Source of the DNA: Pseudomonas syringae
GTDB lineage: Bacteria > Pseudomonadota > Gammaproteobacteria > Pseudomonadales > Pseudomonadaceae
DNA length: 64,000 nt
Assembly (NCBI RefSeq): GCF_001698815.1
Contig: NZ_LGSI01000068.1
Location: 1 to 64,000, forward strand
Reading direction: 5' to 3'
Shown here: piece by piece, positions 53,546 to 62,362 of the stretch
How positions within the stretch are numbered: the stretch's first letter is position 1
Layout: every line of letters starts with the position of its first letter
Translations under genes and position numbers: made by a program
The notes under the pieces: model-generated
What the model saw: only the letters and a program-made list of their open reading frames with translations
Told to the model about the DNA's origin: nothing
Databases searched by the model: none

Positions 53546-55026
53546 ACGTCATCATCCGGCAGCAACGGATTGTTCTCGCCAAAGTAGTGAGGAACACCGC
53601 GCAGCACGCCTTGAAATGCCTCAAGCGGTGCACCGATTTTCAGACCGGCACTGCCGATGCGGTATTCGCGGATTGTCGATTCGTGAGTGCCGGTGCGTTT
53701 CTTGATGATTGATACCGCGCGGCGTACCTGACCCATGGCTTCGAAGTAGCGCAGCAGAATGACGGTGTCGGCCAGATAGGTGATGTCAACCGGGGCGCGC
53801 ATGTCGCCCACCAGACCGTGTTGCGCGACAGTCATGAACGTCGAGGCACCCTGGCGGTTGAGATAGAGCAACAACTCATGCATGTGCAGCACCAGCGCAT
53901 TCTCTTCAGGCATTGCTGCCTGATAGCCGTTGATACTGTCAATGACAACGGTCTTGATCTGCTTCTTGTCCACGCAACTGCGCACCCGATGGGCGAACTC
54001 GCCGGGCGACAATTCCGCCGCATCCACTTGTTCGATCAGTAGATTGCCGGTTTCCTGCAATGCAGCCAGGTCAATACCCAGCTTGTTCATGCGGTTGAAC
54101 AGCAGGCCCATCTCTTCATCGAAGATGAACAGGCCGACACGCTCGCCGCGCGCTACTGCAGCCGCAGCGAATACCATGGAGATAAGCGATTTGCCGGTAC
54201 CGGCCGGGCCGAGGATCAGGGTACTTGAACCGCCGTCGATGCCGCCGCCCAACAGCGAATCCAGCTCGGCGATGCCACTGGAAACCACTTCTCGCTTGTA
54301 CTGATTGCGATGTTCAGCAGCCACCAGCCTCGGAAACACGTGAATACCATCGGCCATGATCGTGAAATCGTGGAAACCGCCCCGGTACTTCTGGCCGCGG
54401 TATTTCACGACACGCAAACGACGACGTTCGGCACCGTAGTTGGGGTTGAGCTCTTCGAGGCGAATCACGCCGTGAGCAACGCTGTGCACGGTCTTGTCCA
54501 GTGCTTCAGTCGTCAGGTCGTCCAGCAGCAAGACGGTTGCATCAAAGCGAGCGAAGTAATGTTTGATGGAAAGAATTTGCCGGCGATAGCGCAACGAGCT
54601 TTGCGCCAACAGGCGAATCTCGGAAAGGCTGTCAATGACCACCCGGGTTGGCTTGACGCGTTCGACCACTTCGAAAATCTGCCGCGTTGCTTCGCCCAGT
54701 TCCAGGTCCGAGGAATACAGCAGACTCTGATGATTCTCGGCGTTGAGCAGGCTTTCAGGTGGAGTCAGCTCGAAGATGACGATGTTGTCACCCAGCTCCC
54801 AGCCGTGGGACATGGCACCTTCGCGCAACTCAAGGTCGGTTTCCGATAGCGTGATGTACAGGCAAACCTCTCCGGCGAGCGCGCCAGCCTGAAGAAATTG
54901 CAACGCAACGGTGGTTTTACCTGTTCCGGGTTCTCCTTCGAGGAGAAACACATGACGTCGAGACAGACCTCCAGACAGAATGTCGTCAAGACCCACGATG
55001 CCGGTTGCTGCTTTTGATGTAATCAA
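53542..55026 (-). CDS. KaiC-like double-domain ATPase
   Basis: A 494-residue cytosolic RecA-fold protein with two KaiC domains. CI has Walker A GEPGTGKT (31-38) and one of the two usual catalytic Glu (LSET, Glu62). CII has GPAGTGKS (273-280) and both Glu (FDEE, 304-305). The site that is Ser431-Thr432 in cyanobacterial KaiC aligns with Thr416-Tyr417 in ITYLADTVILL, and KKRTGTHESTIREYRIG follows as in KaiC. Autophosphorylation on Thr/Tyr is therefore possible but untested. No kaiA or kaiB is present. Translation is coupled to the hybrid kinase that follows. Confidence 0.9.
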   Translation of the reverse strand: MITSKAATGIVGLDDILSGGLSRRHVFLLEGEPGTGKTTVALQFLQAGALAGEVCLYITLSETDLELREGAMSHGWELGDNIVIFELTPPESLLNAENHQSLLYSSDLELGEATRQIFEVVERVKPTRVVIDSLSEIRLLAQSSLRYRRQILSIKHYFARFDATVLLLDDLTTEALDKTVHSVAHGVIRLEELNPNYGAERRRLRVVKYRGQKYRGGFHDFTIMADGIHVFPRLVAAEHRNQYKREVVSSGIAELDSLLGGGIDGGSSTLILGPAGTGKSLISMVFAAAAVARGERVGLFIFDEEMGLLFNRMNKLGIDLAALQETGNLLIEQVDAAELSPGEFAHRVRSCVDKKQIKTVVIDSINGYQAAMPEENALVLHMHELLLYLNRQGASTFMTVAQHGLVGDMRAPVDITYLADTVILLRYFEAMGQVRRAVSIIKKRTGTHESTIREYRIGSAGLKIGAPLEAFQGVLRGVPHYFGENNPLLPDDDV

Positions 55027-55328
55027 GAATCGCCCTCTCGCGACCTGAGAAAATTTCGCACGGTTCTGCAGGGTGCCCGTTGGCTGGCAGGACCGCGTAC
55101 TGCTTGTTGCGTGAGTGAAGATCGGTTACTTGTTACTGGACCGCTGCGCGAATCGGCGGTTCATAATTTTGCCTAATAGCCTCGGCTTTTTCCATGGAAC
55201 CGACCGAGCTGAAGGTCCGGGAAATGGCGCAACTATCGCCTTACGAGCGGCCATTAAGCCTTGTTATAGTCTGTCGGCTGAGATTGCGCCGTCGCCAACA
55301 ATAATAGCCGCCATTCAAGGAGTCCCCC
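55027..55328. other. Divergent promoter region between the kaiC-like and dienoyl-CoA isomerase genes
   Basis: About 300 bases with no supported gene; a 35-codon frame at 55196 lacks a ribosome binding site. A possible -10 box TATAGT lies near 55265 for the rightward gene, with only a weak -35 (TTACGA) 18 bases before it. Confidence 0.4.
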
Positions 55329-56141
55329 GTGCCCGACTATCAAGCCTTTGTCGTAGAGGTTAACGAGCACATCGCTCATGTGCAGATCAATCGACCGGAC
55401 AAGATAAACGCCATGGACGCTGCGTTCTGGTCCGAAATCATCGAGATCTTCCAGTGGATCGACGACACCGATGACGTACGCGTGGTGGTGCTCAGCGGCG
55501 CTGGAAAGCACTTTTCTTCAGGCATCGACTTGATGATGCTCGCGTCGGTTGCCAATGAACTGGGCAAAGACGTCGGGCGTAACGCGCGCACCTTGCGACG
55601 CACTATCCTGCGGCTGCAAGCCTCCTTCAGCGCCGTCGACAACTGCCGCAAGCCGGTGCTTGCGGCAATCCAGGGTTACTGCCTGGGCGGTGCCATCGAC
55701 CTGATCTCCGCGTGCGACATGCGCTATGCCGCCGAAGATGCGAAATTCGCCATCCGCGAAATCGACATGGGCATGGCGGCGGATGTGGGTACCTTGCAAC
55801 GTCTGCCGCGCATCATTGGTGATGGCATGATGCGTGAACTCGCTTACACCGGGCGCACAGTCCTGGCGCAGGAAGCGCAGCGCATTGGCCTGGTCAATAA
55901 AACGTTCGAGGATCTGCCGGCGTTGCTGGAAGGTGTGTTCGCCATCGCCCGTGAAATAGCCTCCAAGTCACCCATTGCAATTGCCGGCACCAAGGAAATG
56001 ATCACCTACATGCGCGACCACCGGATCGATGACGGTCTCGAACACGTTGCTATCTGGAACGCTGCCATGCTGCAATCAGCAGATCTGAAGCTGGCCATGG
56101 TCGCGCACATGAGCAAGCAGAAACCGATATTCGAGAATTGA
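55329..56141 (+). CDS. Delta3,5-delta2,4-dienoyl-CoA isomerase (crotonase family)
   Basis: A 270-residue crotonase-fold enzyme of fatty-acid beta-oxidation. It moves double bonds in 3,5-dienoyl-CoA made from unsaturated fatty acids. The acidic residues that mark this branch are all kept with the right spacing: Asp124 (GAIDLIS), Glu144 (AIREID) and Asp152 (MAADVGTLQRLP). The oxyanion-hole segment HFSSGIDL is at 61-68. AAGGAG precedes the start. It lies 16 bases before nudC and may be co-transcribed with it. Confidence 0.88.
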   Translation: MPDYQAFVVEVNEHIAHVQINRPDKINAMDAAFWSEIIEIFQWIDDTDDVRVVVLSGAGKHFSSGIDLMMLASVANELGKDVGRNARTLRRTILRLQASFSAVDNCRKPVLAAIQGYCLGGAIDLISACDMRYAAEDAKFAIREIDMGMAADVGTLQRLPRIIGDGMMRELAYTGRTVLAQEAQRIGLVNKTFEDLPALLEGVFAIAREIASKSPIAIAGTKEMITYMRDHRIDDGLEHVAIWNAAMLQSADLKLAMVAHMSKQKPIFEN

Positions 56142-56157
56142 GTGAAGGGAGGGTTCC

Positions 56158-56994
56158 ATGACAAACCTTAAACGCTGGAGTACCGCTGTGCTGGATACCG
56201 AGGTTACGGGCGGCTGGGCGGTGGTTAACGGCGAGCAAGGTTTCCTGCTGGACGGCAATGGTGTGATGTTCCCCCGTGAATGGCTGAAAGCCCAGGACCT
56301 GCCGGTGATCGGCGAACACGGTATTGGCCATTTTGATGGCGAGCCGGTGTTCGTCCTGGTCCTCAAGGGCGGGGTGGAGATCGACGGCTGTCGTTGGCAG
56401 GGGCTTCGGCAGTTCATGCTGGAAGGCGATTTCGCCGTGTTCCAGAAGCTTGGCTATGCGGCGCAGATCAGCACCTGGACTCGCGAGCATCGTTATTGCG
56501 GGAGTTGCGGGCGGCCCACGCAGCAAGTGCCAGGCGAGCGGGCGATGTACTGCGAGCATGACAACCTGCGGTTCTACCCGCGCATCTCACCGAGCATGAT
56601 CGTCTTGATCACCCGGGGTGACGAAGTGCTCCTGGCCCGCTCGCCGCGTTTCGTTACCGGTGTCTACAGCACCCTGGCGGGCTTTGTCGAGCCGGGTGAG
56701 TCGGTGGAAGACTGCGTTCATCGAGAGGTCATGGAAGAAGTGCAGCTCAAGATCAAGGACATCGTTTATATGGGCAGCCAGTGCTGGCCGTTCCCGCACT
56801 CGATGATGCTGGGTTTTCACGCGCAATACGAAAGCGGTGACATCGTGCCTCAGGCCGACGAAATCGAAGATGCCCGCTGGTTCAGCATCCACGATCTGCC
56901 GCCGCTGCCAGCCAGCCGCTCCATTGCTCGCTACCTGATCGATTCTTACGTGGCGCGGCGCTTAGGCACCGCCGAACCAGTGTTGCCAGGCTAG
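56158..56994 (+). CDS. nudC: NADH pyrophosphatase
   Basis: A 278-residue NUDIX enzyme that splits NADH to NMNH and AMP and can remove NAD caps from RNA. Zinc ligands Cys114, Cys117 and Cys132 are present, but where a fourth Cys is expected the sequence reads CEHDN, so His134 or Asp135 may replace it. The Nudix box runs from Gly175 (GFVEPGE) through REVMEE and has Gln where Gly is common. The family tag SQPWPFPxS appears as SQCWPFPHS (207-215). Its last 33 bases overlap the end of the opposite permease gene. Confidence 0.88.
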   Translation: MTNLKRWSTAVLDTEVTGGWAVVNGEQGFLLDGNGVMFPREWLKAQDLPVIGEHGIGHFDGEPVFVLVLKGGVEIDGCRWQGLRQFMLEGDFAVFQKLGYAAQISTWTREHRYCGSCGRPTQQVPGERAMYCEHDNLRFYPRISPSMIVLITRGDEVLLARSPRFVTGVYSTLAGFVEPGESVEDCVHREVMEEVQLKIKDIVYMGSQCWPFPHSMMLGFHAQYESGDIVPQADEIEDARWFSIHDLPPLPASRSIARYLIDSYVARRLGTAEPVLPG

Positions 56995-57741
56995 GCGAAC
57001 GGTCAACCCCAGCACGACGGTGATAAACACCGGGCGGATGAATTTAGCCCCGCCCTTGATCGCACTTTTGGCCCCGAAATAGGCGCCTGCCATGACTGCC
57101 GCGCCCATCGTCAGGCCAATCGGCCAGTCCACCTGACCGGAAAAGATGAATACCGACAGCGCGGCGGCATTGCTGACGAAGTTCATGCTGCGCGCCACGC
57201 CGCTGGCCTTGACCAGATCCAGCGGGTAGATCAACAAACTGCTGACCGTCCAGAAAGCTCCGGTGCCGGGGCCAGCCACGCCGTCGTAGAAGCCCAGACC
57301 CAAGCCTTGGGGCAGCTGCCACTTCTTTTTGATCGGAGCATTGCTGTCCAACGGCGCCTTGGGCGTACCGCCGAACAACAGATACAGGCCGCAGCCAAAT
57401 ACGATCACCGGTAGCATCTGGTTCAGCCATTCAGCGGGCAGGTAATGCGCAACCACCGCGCCGATAACTGCGCCGACAGCAGTCCCCACCAACGCATGCA
57501 GCCATTGGCGCGGATCGAACAACTTGCGTCGGTAGAAGGTAAAGCTGGCCGTCGCCGAACCAAAAGTGGAGCTGAGCTTGTTGGTGCCCAGCACCAGATG
57601 GGGCGGCAAACCGGCGGTCATTAGCGCCGGGGTGGTCAGCAAGCCACCGCCACCGGCGATGGCGTCGATGAATCCGGCAACAAAGGCAACAACGGCGAGC
57701 ACCGCCAGGGTGGTCAGGTCGACACTGAGTTCAAATGGCAT
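56962..57741 (-). CDS. TauE/SafE (TSUP) family membrane permease
   Basis: A 259-residue inner-membrane protein with about eight helices in two halves. Each half has the family's Gly-rich helix: DAIAGGGGLLTTPALMTAGL (about 26-45) and GFYDGVAGPGTGAFWTVSSL. Members move sulfite, sulfoacetate or similar organic anions; the substrate here is unknown. Its 3' end overlaps nudC on the other strand by 33 bases. Confidence 0.87.
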   Translation of the reverse strand: MPFELSVDLTTLAVLAVVAFVAGFIDAIAGGGGLLTTPALMTAGLPPHLVLGTNKLSSTFGSATASFTFYRRKLFDPRQWLHALVGTAVGAVIGAVVAHYLPAEWLNQMLPVIVFGCGLYLLFGGTPKAPLDSNAPIKKKWQLPQGLGLGFYDGVAGPGTGAFWTVSSLLIYPLDLVKASGVARSMNFVSNAAALSVFIFSGQVDWPIGLTMGAAVMAGAYFGAKSAIKGGAKFIRPVFITVVLGLTVRLAWQHWFGGA

Positions 57742-57837
57742 GGTGAAGGGCTTATAGGGCAGTTTGCGCAGAAAAGGCTGCGTCAGAAGCCGCGCATCTT
57801 AACCCCAAGCCGTTGGCATGTCAGGTCGGGATCAGCC

Positions 57838-58605
57838 TCAGGACAGAAATCCCCCGTCTACATTCAATGCAACGCCAGTGGTGTAACTGGACGCTTCGCT
57901 GGCCAGGTACAGCACCGCGCCTGCCATTTCGCTCGGCGCTGCGACACGTTTGAGGGGGATCTGCTGTAGGGCCACATTCAGGATCGCGTCGTTCTTGACC
58001 AGTGCCGAGGCAAACTTGGTGTCGGTCAGGCCGGGCAGCAGGGCGTTGCAGCGAATGCCAAACGGGGCGCATTCCTTGGCAAACACTTTGGTCATGTTGA
58101 TCACGGCGGCCTTGGTAACCGAATAGATGCCCTGGAATACGCCTGGCGAGACACCGTTAATCGACGCCACATTGATAATGCTGCCACCGCCACCTTCGCG
58201 CATTAGTTTGCCAGCTTCGACCGACATGAAGAAATAACCGCGAATATTCACGTCGACGGTCTTCTGGAAGGCGCTCAGATCAGTGTCCAGCACATTGCAG
58301 AACTGCGGATTGGTCGCGGCATTGTTGACCAGAATGTCCAGGCGTCCGAACTGTTCGCGTATCTGGGCAAACACTGCGCTGATCTGCTCCATTTCGCCGA
58401 TATGGCAGGCAATCGCCGTGGCTTGGCCGCCATCGGCAATGATCGCATCGGCAACCTGCTGGCAGCCGTCGATCTTGCGACTGGAGACGATTACGTGGGC
58501 GCCTTGCTGGGCGAGCAGTTTGGCGATGGCCTCACCGATGCCACGGCTGGCGCCGGAAACAAAGGCGATCTTGCCGTCGAGGTCGAACAGTTGGGTCTTG
58601 GACAT
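57838..58605 (-). CDS. Short-chain dehydrogenase/reductase
   Basis: A 255-residue classical SDR. Cofactor motif SGASRGIG (17-24), NNAA near 94, and the catalytic Ser148, Tyr161 and Lys165 are all present. It is encoded 26 bases after the APH-type kinase gene. In pseudomonads these two sit together in branched-chain or acyl-CoA related units, so an acyl or hydroxyacyl substrate is likely but unproven. Confidence 0.88.
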   Translation of the reverse strand: MSKTQLFDLDGKIAFVSGASRGIGEAIAKLLAQQGAHVIVSSRKIDGCQQVADAIIADGGQATAIACHIGEMEQISAVFAQIREQFGRLDILVNNAATNPQFCNVLDTDLSAFQKTVDVNIRGYFFMSVEAGKLMREGGGGSIINVASINGVSPGVFQGIYSVTKAAVINMTKVFAKECAPFGIRCNALLPGLTDTKFASALVKNDAILNVALQQIPLKRVAAPSEMAGAVLYLASEASSYTTGVALNVDGGFLS

Positions 58606-58631
58606 GTCGTGTTCCTGTCAGCGGGTGGCTG

Positions 58632-59699
58632 TCAAAGTGTGGATCGGCCAATCACCTGCAGGCTCATCTGCTCCAGCAGCTTGTTCATGTGAATGAACTG
58701 CGCGAAGCGTTTGTCCTGGGTCTGGCCGTGGAAGAAACGGTAGTAAATCTGCTGCACGATACCGGCCAGGCGGAACAGGCCGTAGGTGTAGTAGAAATCG
58801 AAGTTATCAATGCGTATGCCGGCGCGTTCGGCGTAATAGTCGACGAATTGCTGGCGTGTGAGCATGCCGGGCGCGTGGCTGGGCTGGCGCCGCATCAACT
58901 GCACGTCTGCCGGGTCGCTGGCTTCGATCCAGTACGCCAGGGTATTGCCCAGGTCCATTAACGGGTCGCCCAGCGTGGTGAGTTCCCAATCCAGCACGCC
59001 AATGATGTTCATCGGGTTGGTGGGATCGAGCAGCACGTTATCGAAGCGATAGTCGTTATGGACGATGGACGGGACCGGGTGGTCCGCTGGCATTTTGTCG
59101 ACCAGCCAGGCCTTGACCACGTCCCATTGCGGCGCGTCGGGCGTGCGGGCCTTGTCGTAACGTTCGCTCCAGCCGTGGATCTGGCGTTGCACATAGCCCT
59201 GAGGTTTGCCCAGATCACCCAGTCCGCACGCCTGATAGTCAACGCGATGCAACTCCACCAGCCGGTCGATGAAGCTCTTGCACAGCGCTTGGGTTTGTCC
59301 GGCATCCAGGCCCAGCTCTGGCGGCAGATCCGAGCGCAGGATGATGCCCTTGATACGCTCCATCACGTAGAACTCAGAGCCGATCAGCGATTCATCCGTG
59401 CAATGCACGTAAGCTTTCGGGCAATAGGGAAAAGCGTCCTTGAGTTGATTGATGATGCGGTACTCGCGGCCCATGTCGTGTGCGGACCTGGCCTTTTGGC
59501 CAAAGGGCGGGCGGCGCAGTACGAGTTCCTGCTCAGGGTAGCGGATCAGGTACGTAAGGTTGGAAGCACCACCCGGAAACTGGCTGATTTGCGCCGTGCC
59601 GCTGAGGCCGGGGATCTGCGCCTTCAGGTAGGTATCGATCAGCGCGGCGTCGAGTTCTTCACCGGGGCGAATTTGTGTGGACTGGTCAGTAAGCGCCAT
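58632..59699 (-). CDS. Phosphotransferase (APH/ACAD10-like kinase)
   Basis: A 355-residue protein kinase-fold phosphotransferase. The ATP-binding FPGGASNLTYLIRYPEQELV is at about 41-60. The catalytic loop is VHNDYRFDNVLLD (His214, Asp216) and the metal Asp is in GVLDWEL (about 237). The group is similar to the kinase part of acyl-CoA dehydrogenase ACAD10, which phosphorylates 4-hydroxy fatty acids; the paired SDR fits such a lipid role. It heads a two-gene unit. Confidence 0.86.
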   Translation of the reverse strand: MALTDQSTQIRPGEELDAALIDTYLKAQIPGLSGTAQISQFPGGASNLTYLIRYPEQELVLRRPPFGQKARSAHDMGREYRIINQLKDAFPYCPKAYVHCTDESLIGSEFYVMERIKGIILRSDLPPELGLDAGQTQALCKSFIDRLVELHRVDYQACGLGDLGKPQGYVQRQIHGWSERYDKARTPDAPQWDVVKAWLVDKMPADHPVPSIVHNDYRFDNVLLDPTNPMNIIGVLDWELTTLGDPLMDLGNTLAYWIEASDPADVQLMRRQPSHAPGMLTRQQFVDYYAERAGIRIDNFDFYYTYGLFRLAGIVQQIYYRFFHGQTQDKRFAQFIHMNKLLEQMSLQVIGRSTL

Positions 59700-59851
59700 G
59701 CTTATCCCTTCTGCTTATTATGGTGCGGGAGAATCATTGACTAATCGAATGTAGCTCACAAGCCGAAAACCGTCTTATCGACCTGCGTGTTGCTGCCCGA
59801 TCATTGATTGTGATTGCTCTGCCGGCAAGGCATGGGGCGATCTGCGGGCAT

Positions 59852-59884
59852 AAAAAAACCGAAGCCCTTCGGCTCCGGTTTTTT
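59852..59884. terminator. Bidirectional Rho-independent terminator
   Basis: A-run, ACCGAAGCC-CTTC-GGCTCCGGT and T-run in both orientations. It lies beyond the leftward SCP2 gene. Confidence 0.88.
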
Positions 59885-59900
59885 GGGCATTGTGCTGCAG

Positions 59901-60215
59901 TCAGGCCGGGAACAGCTCGCTCAGCTTCATTGCCAGCATCATGTCGCCTTCAGCGCGCAGCTTGCCGCCCATGAAGGCCTGCATGCCATCGGTTTCGCCG
60001 CTGACGATGCCTTTCAGGGTTTCGCTGTCCATGACCAGAGTCACTTGGGCGTCCGGGTTTTCGCCTTCCTGCAATTCGCAGGTGCTGTCCTTGACGATCA
60101 ACGAGAAATTCTGGGTTTCGTCGATACGGAAACCGAAAACCAGATCCAGGCCTGCGGCGGCAGCAGGGTTGAACTTGGCTTTCATTGCTTGTACGGCGTC
60201 GGCTACAGAGGTCAT
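59901..60215 (-). CDS. SCP2 sterol-binding domain protein
   Basis: A 104-residue single SCP2 domain (ADAVQAMKAKFNPAAAAGLD ... KLRAEGDMMLAMKLSELFPA). SCP2 folds hold lipids and acyl-CoAs in a hydrophobic tunnel. It has no signal peptide, so it is cytosolic. It follows the histidine phosphatase gene by 55 bases in the same direction and is near the SDR/kinase pair, so a lipid-handling role is likely. Confidence 0.9.
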   Translation of the reverse strand: MTSVADAVQAMKAKFNPAAAAGLDLVFGFRIDETQNFSLIVKDSTCELQEGENPDAQVTLVMDSETLKGIVSGETDGMQAFMGGKLRAEGDMMLAMKLSELFPA

Positions 60216-60270
60216 GGTTCGATCCTTATTGTGTTGATATCGGTGTCCCGAAGAACAGGTTTGGCCAGAC

Positions 60271-60981
60271 TCAGCGATAAGTGATGAGTTCCGGCGTGTT
60301 CAACAGTTGCAAATGAGCATGGCTGTTGAAGGAAGCCAAAGCCACCTCGCGACCACGAAACCTGAGCTGGTTGAGCGAGGTGTTGACGATTTGCCAGTTG
60401 AGTTCAAATGCCTGCGGTGCAGGTATCTGGATAATCAGATGCAGCAGGGCGGTAATGGTGCCACCGGAAGTGAAGACCGCGATGCGCTCATTCGGTCCGG
60501 CGCTTTCAAGAATGGCCAGCAGCCCGGCCTCGACCTGGGCGACGAAACCCAGCCAGCTTTGCAGGCCGTCAGTGTCGTAATCGCCACTGAGCCAGCGGGC
60601 AATAATCAGGGCGAACAGTCGTTGAAACTCGCCGCGGTGCTCGGCGGCATTGCGCATCACATGCAGCGCTTCGGGTTCGTCAGGGAGCATGGCCGGGAGC
60701 AGGGCGCGAATCACTGCATCGGCGTCGAACTCATCGAATGCACGGTCAATTTCCAGAAGCGGGGTCGGTAAATCAAGCACGGAGAACTGAGCCAGCGCGG
60801 CTTCTGCAGTGTGCTGTTGTCGACGCAGGCCACCTGCGATGCAGCGGTCGAAATTCACGCCCAACTGAGCGAGATACTTACCCAGCACCTGAGCCTGGCG
60901 AATTCCGATGGGCGACAGCACGTCGTAGTCGTCTGCGCCGAACGAAGCCTGGCCATGTCGTATCAAATAGATGCTGCCCAC
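60271..60981 (-). CDS. Histidine phosphatase family protein
   Basis: A 236-residue phosphoglycerate-mutase-like phosphatase. The catalytic RHG motif is YLIRHGQASFG at about residues 5-15; the second His lies in FTSGGTITALLHLII (near 180-194) in a modified context. The GTG at 60981 places RHG at the N-terminus as in the family; a start at 61044 would add a 21-residue tail without support. It is just upstream of the SCP2 gene, a pairing that suggests an acyl or lipid-linked phosphate substrate. Confidence 0.8.
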   Translation of the reverse strand: MGSIYLIRHGQASFGADDYDVLSPIGIRQAQVLGKYLAQLGVNFDRCIAGGLRRQQHTAEAALAQFSVLDLPTPLLEIDRAFDEFDADAVIRALLPAMLPDEPEALHVMRNAAEHRGEFQRLFALIIARWLSGDYDTDGLQSWLGFVAQVEAGLLAILESAGPNERIAVFTSGGTITALLHLIIQIPAPQAFELNWQIVNTSLNQLRFRGREVALASFNSHAHLQLLNTPELITYR

Positions 60982-61183
60982 GTCCGCTTCGTCCCGGTAC
61001 GTTGAAAGTTTTGCGAGGTTATGAGGATGCCAAGAGCGTGTCAATAAAAAAACATACGCTTGTTTGAATCAGTGTGTCGCGTGCTGTCACGACGTCCGAC
61101 TGGTCGGCGCCTGACTGCGCCGGTATGCTTGAACGATCCGCTGCCCTTGCTTGGAAAGGGCGCAATCCATGTGAGGAGTATCT

Positions 61184-62206
61184 GTGGAGTTTTTAGCCGA
61201 TTACGCCAGCTTCCTGGCCAAAACGGTCACCCTGGTTGTCGCTATCGTTGTTGTTCTGGTCGCCATCGCTTCCCTGCGCGGCAAGGGCCGACGCCGTTCT
61301 GCCGGCCAGTTGCAAGTCACCAAACTCAACGATTTCTACAAAGGCCTGCGTGAGCGCCTTGAGCAATCGCTGCTCGACAAGGAACGGGTCAAGGCTTTGC
61401 GCAAGGAGCAGGGCAAGGCGCTCAAGAAAGAGAAGAAACTGGGTGAACCCAAACCTCGGGTTTACGTCATGGATTTCGACGGCGACATCAAGGCGTCCGC
61501 CACTGAAAGCATGCGCCATGAGATCACCGCGCTGCTTACCCTGGCCACCGACAAGGACGAAGTCGTCCTGCGTCTGGAGAGCGGCGGCGGCATGGTCCAC
61601 AGCTACGGCCTGGCCTCCTCGCAGCTGGCGCGTATCCGTCAGGCAGGTATTCCGTTGACCATCTGCATCGATAAAGTCGCTGCCAGCGGCGGGTACATGA
61701 TGGCGTGCATCGGCAACAAAATCATCAGCGCGCCGTTCGCGATTCTTGGTTCCATCGGCGTGGTCGCGCAGTTGCCCAACGTCAACCGCCTGCTGAAGAA
61801 ACACGATATCGATTTCGAAGTGCTGACGGCGGGTGAGTACAAGCGCACCTTGACCGTGTTCGGCGAAAACACCGAGAAGGGCCGTGAGAAATTTCAGGAA
61901 GACCTGGACATCACCCACGACCTGTTCAAGAACTTCGTGGCGCGCTACCGGCCGCAGTTGGCGATTGATGAAGTGGCCACCGGCGAAGTCTGGCTGGGCA
62001 TGGCTGCGCTGGACAATCAGCTGGTCGATGAACTGAAGACCAGCGACGAATATCTGTCCGAGCGCGCCAAAACCGCCGAGGTGTTCCACCTGCACTATGT
62101 GCAGCGCAAAAGCTTACAGGAGCGAGTTGGCCTCGCGGCAACCGGTTCAGTAGATCGCTTGTTGCTGAGCTGGTGGAGTCGCCTGACTCAGCAGCGCTTC
62201 TGGTAA
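61184..62206 (+). CDS. sohB: Inner-membrane peptidase SohB (S49 family)
   Basis: A 340-residue signal-peptide-peptidase-like protease. An N-terminal membrane helix (TVTLVVAIVVVLVAIA) is followed by a SohB-specific linker rich in Lys and Glu. The nucleophile is Ser168 in KVAASGGYMMA and the general base Lys220 in TAGEYK. The start is GTG at 61184 with GAGGAG 6 bases upstream. It is monocistronic and ends in a terminator. Confidence 0.93.
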   Translation: MEFLADYASFLAKTVTLVVAIVVVLVAIASLRGKGRRRSAGQLQVTKLNDFYKGLRERLEQSLLDKERVKALRKEQGKALKKEKKLGEPKPRVYVMDFDGDIKASATESMRHEITALLTLATDKDEVVLRLESGGGMVHSYGLASSQLARIRQAGIPLTICIDKVAASGGYMMACIGNKIISAPFAILGSIGVVAQLPNVNRLLKKHDIDFEVLTAGEYKRTLTVFGENTEKGREKFQEDLDITHDLFKNFVARYRPQLAIDEVATGEVWLGMAALDNQLVDELKTSDEYLSERAKTAEVFHLHYVQRKSLQERVGLAATGSVDRLLLSWWSRLTQQRFW

Positions 62207-62232
62207 TAGCTGTTGGTTGTACGTTTCACATC

Positions 62233-62270
62233 AAGCGCTTGTTGTCGTTACTGACAGCAGGCGCTTTTTT
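62233..62270 (+). terminator. Rho-independent terminator of sohB
   Basis: A 14-bp stem with two G-U pairs (AAGCGCTTGTTGTC / GACAGCAGGCGCTT) and T-run. Confidence 0.82.
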
Positions 62271-62362
62271 ATGCGCTGGATGCGGTAATTATTCAGGCTT
62301 TTTTACCGGGGGCGCGTTGATAGGCTGTTAGTCATTTATTGCAATAAGGAGATTGCAAACTC

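Noticed and set aside
55196..55303. 35-codon frame before the dienoyl-CoA isomerase gene
   Set aside because: No ribosome binding site and no recognisable features; treated as part of the promoter region.
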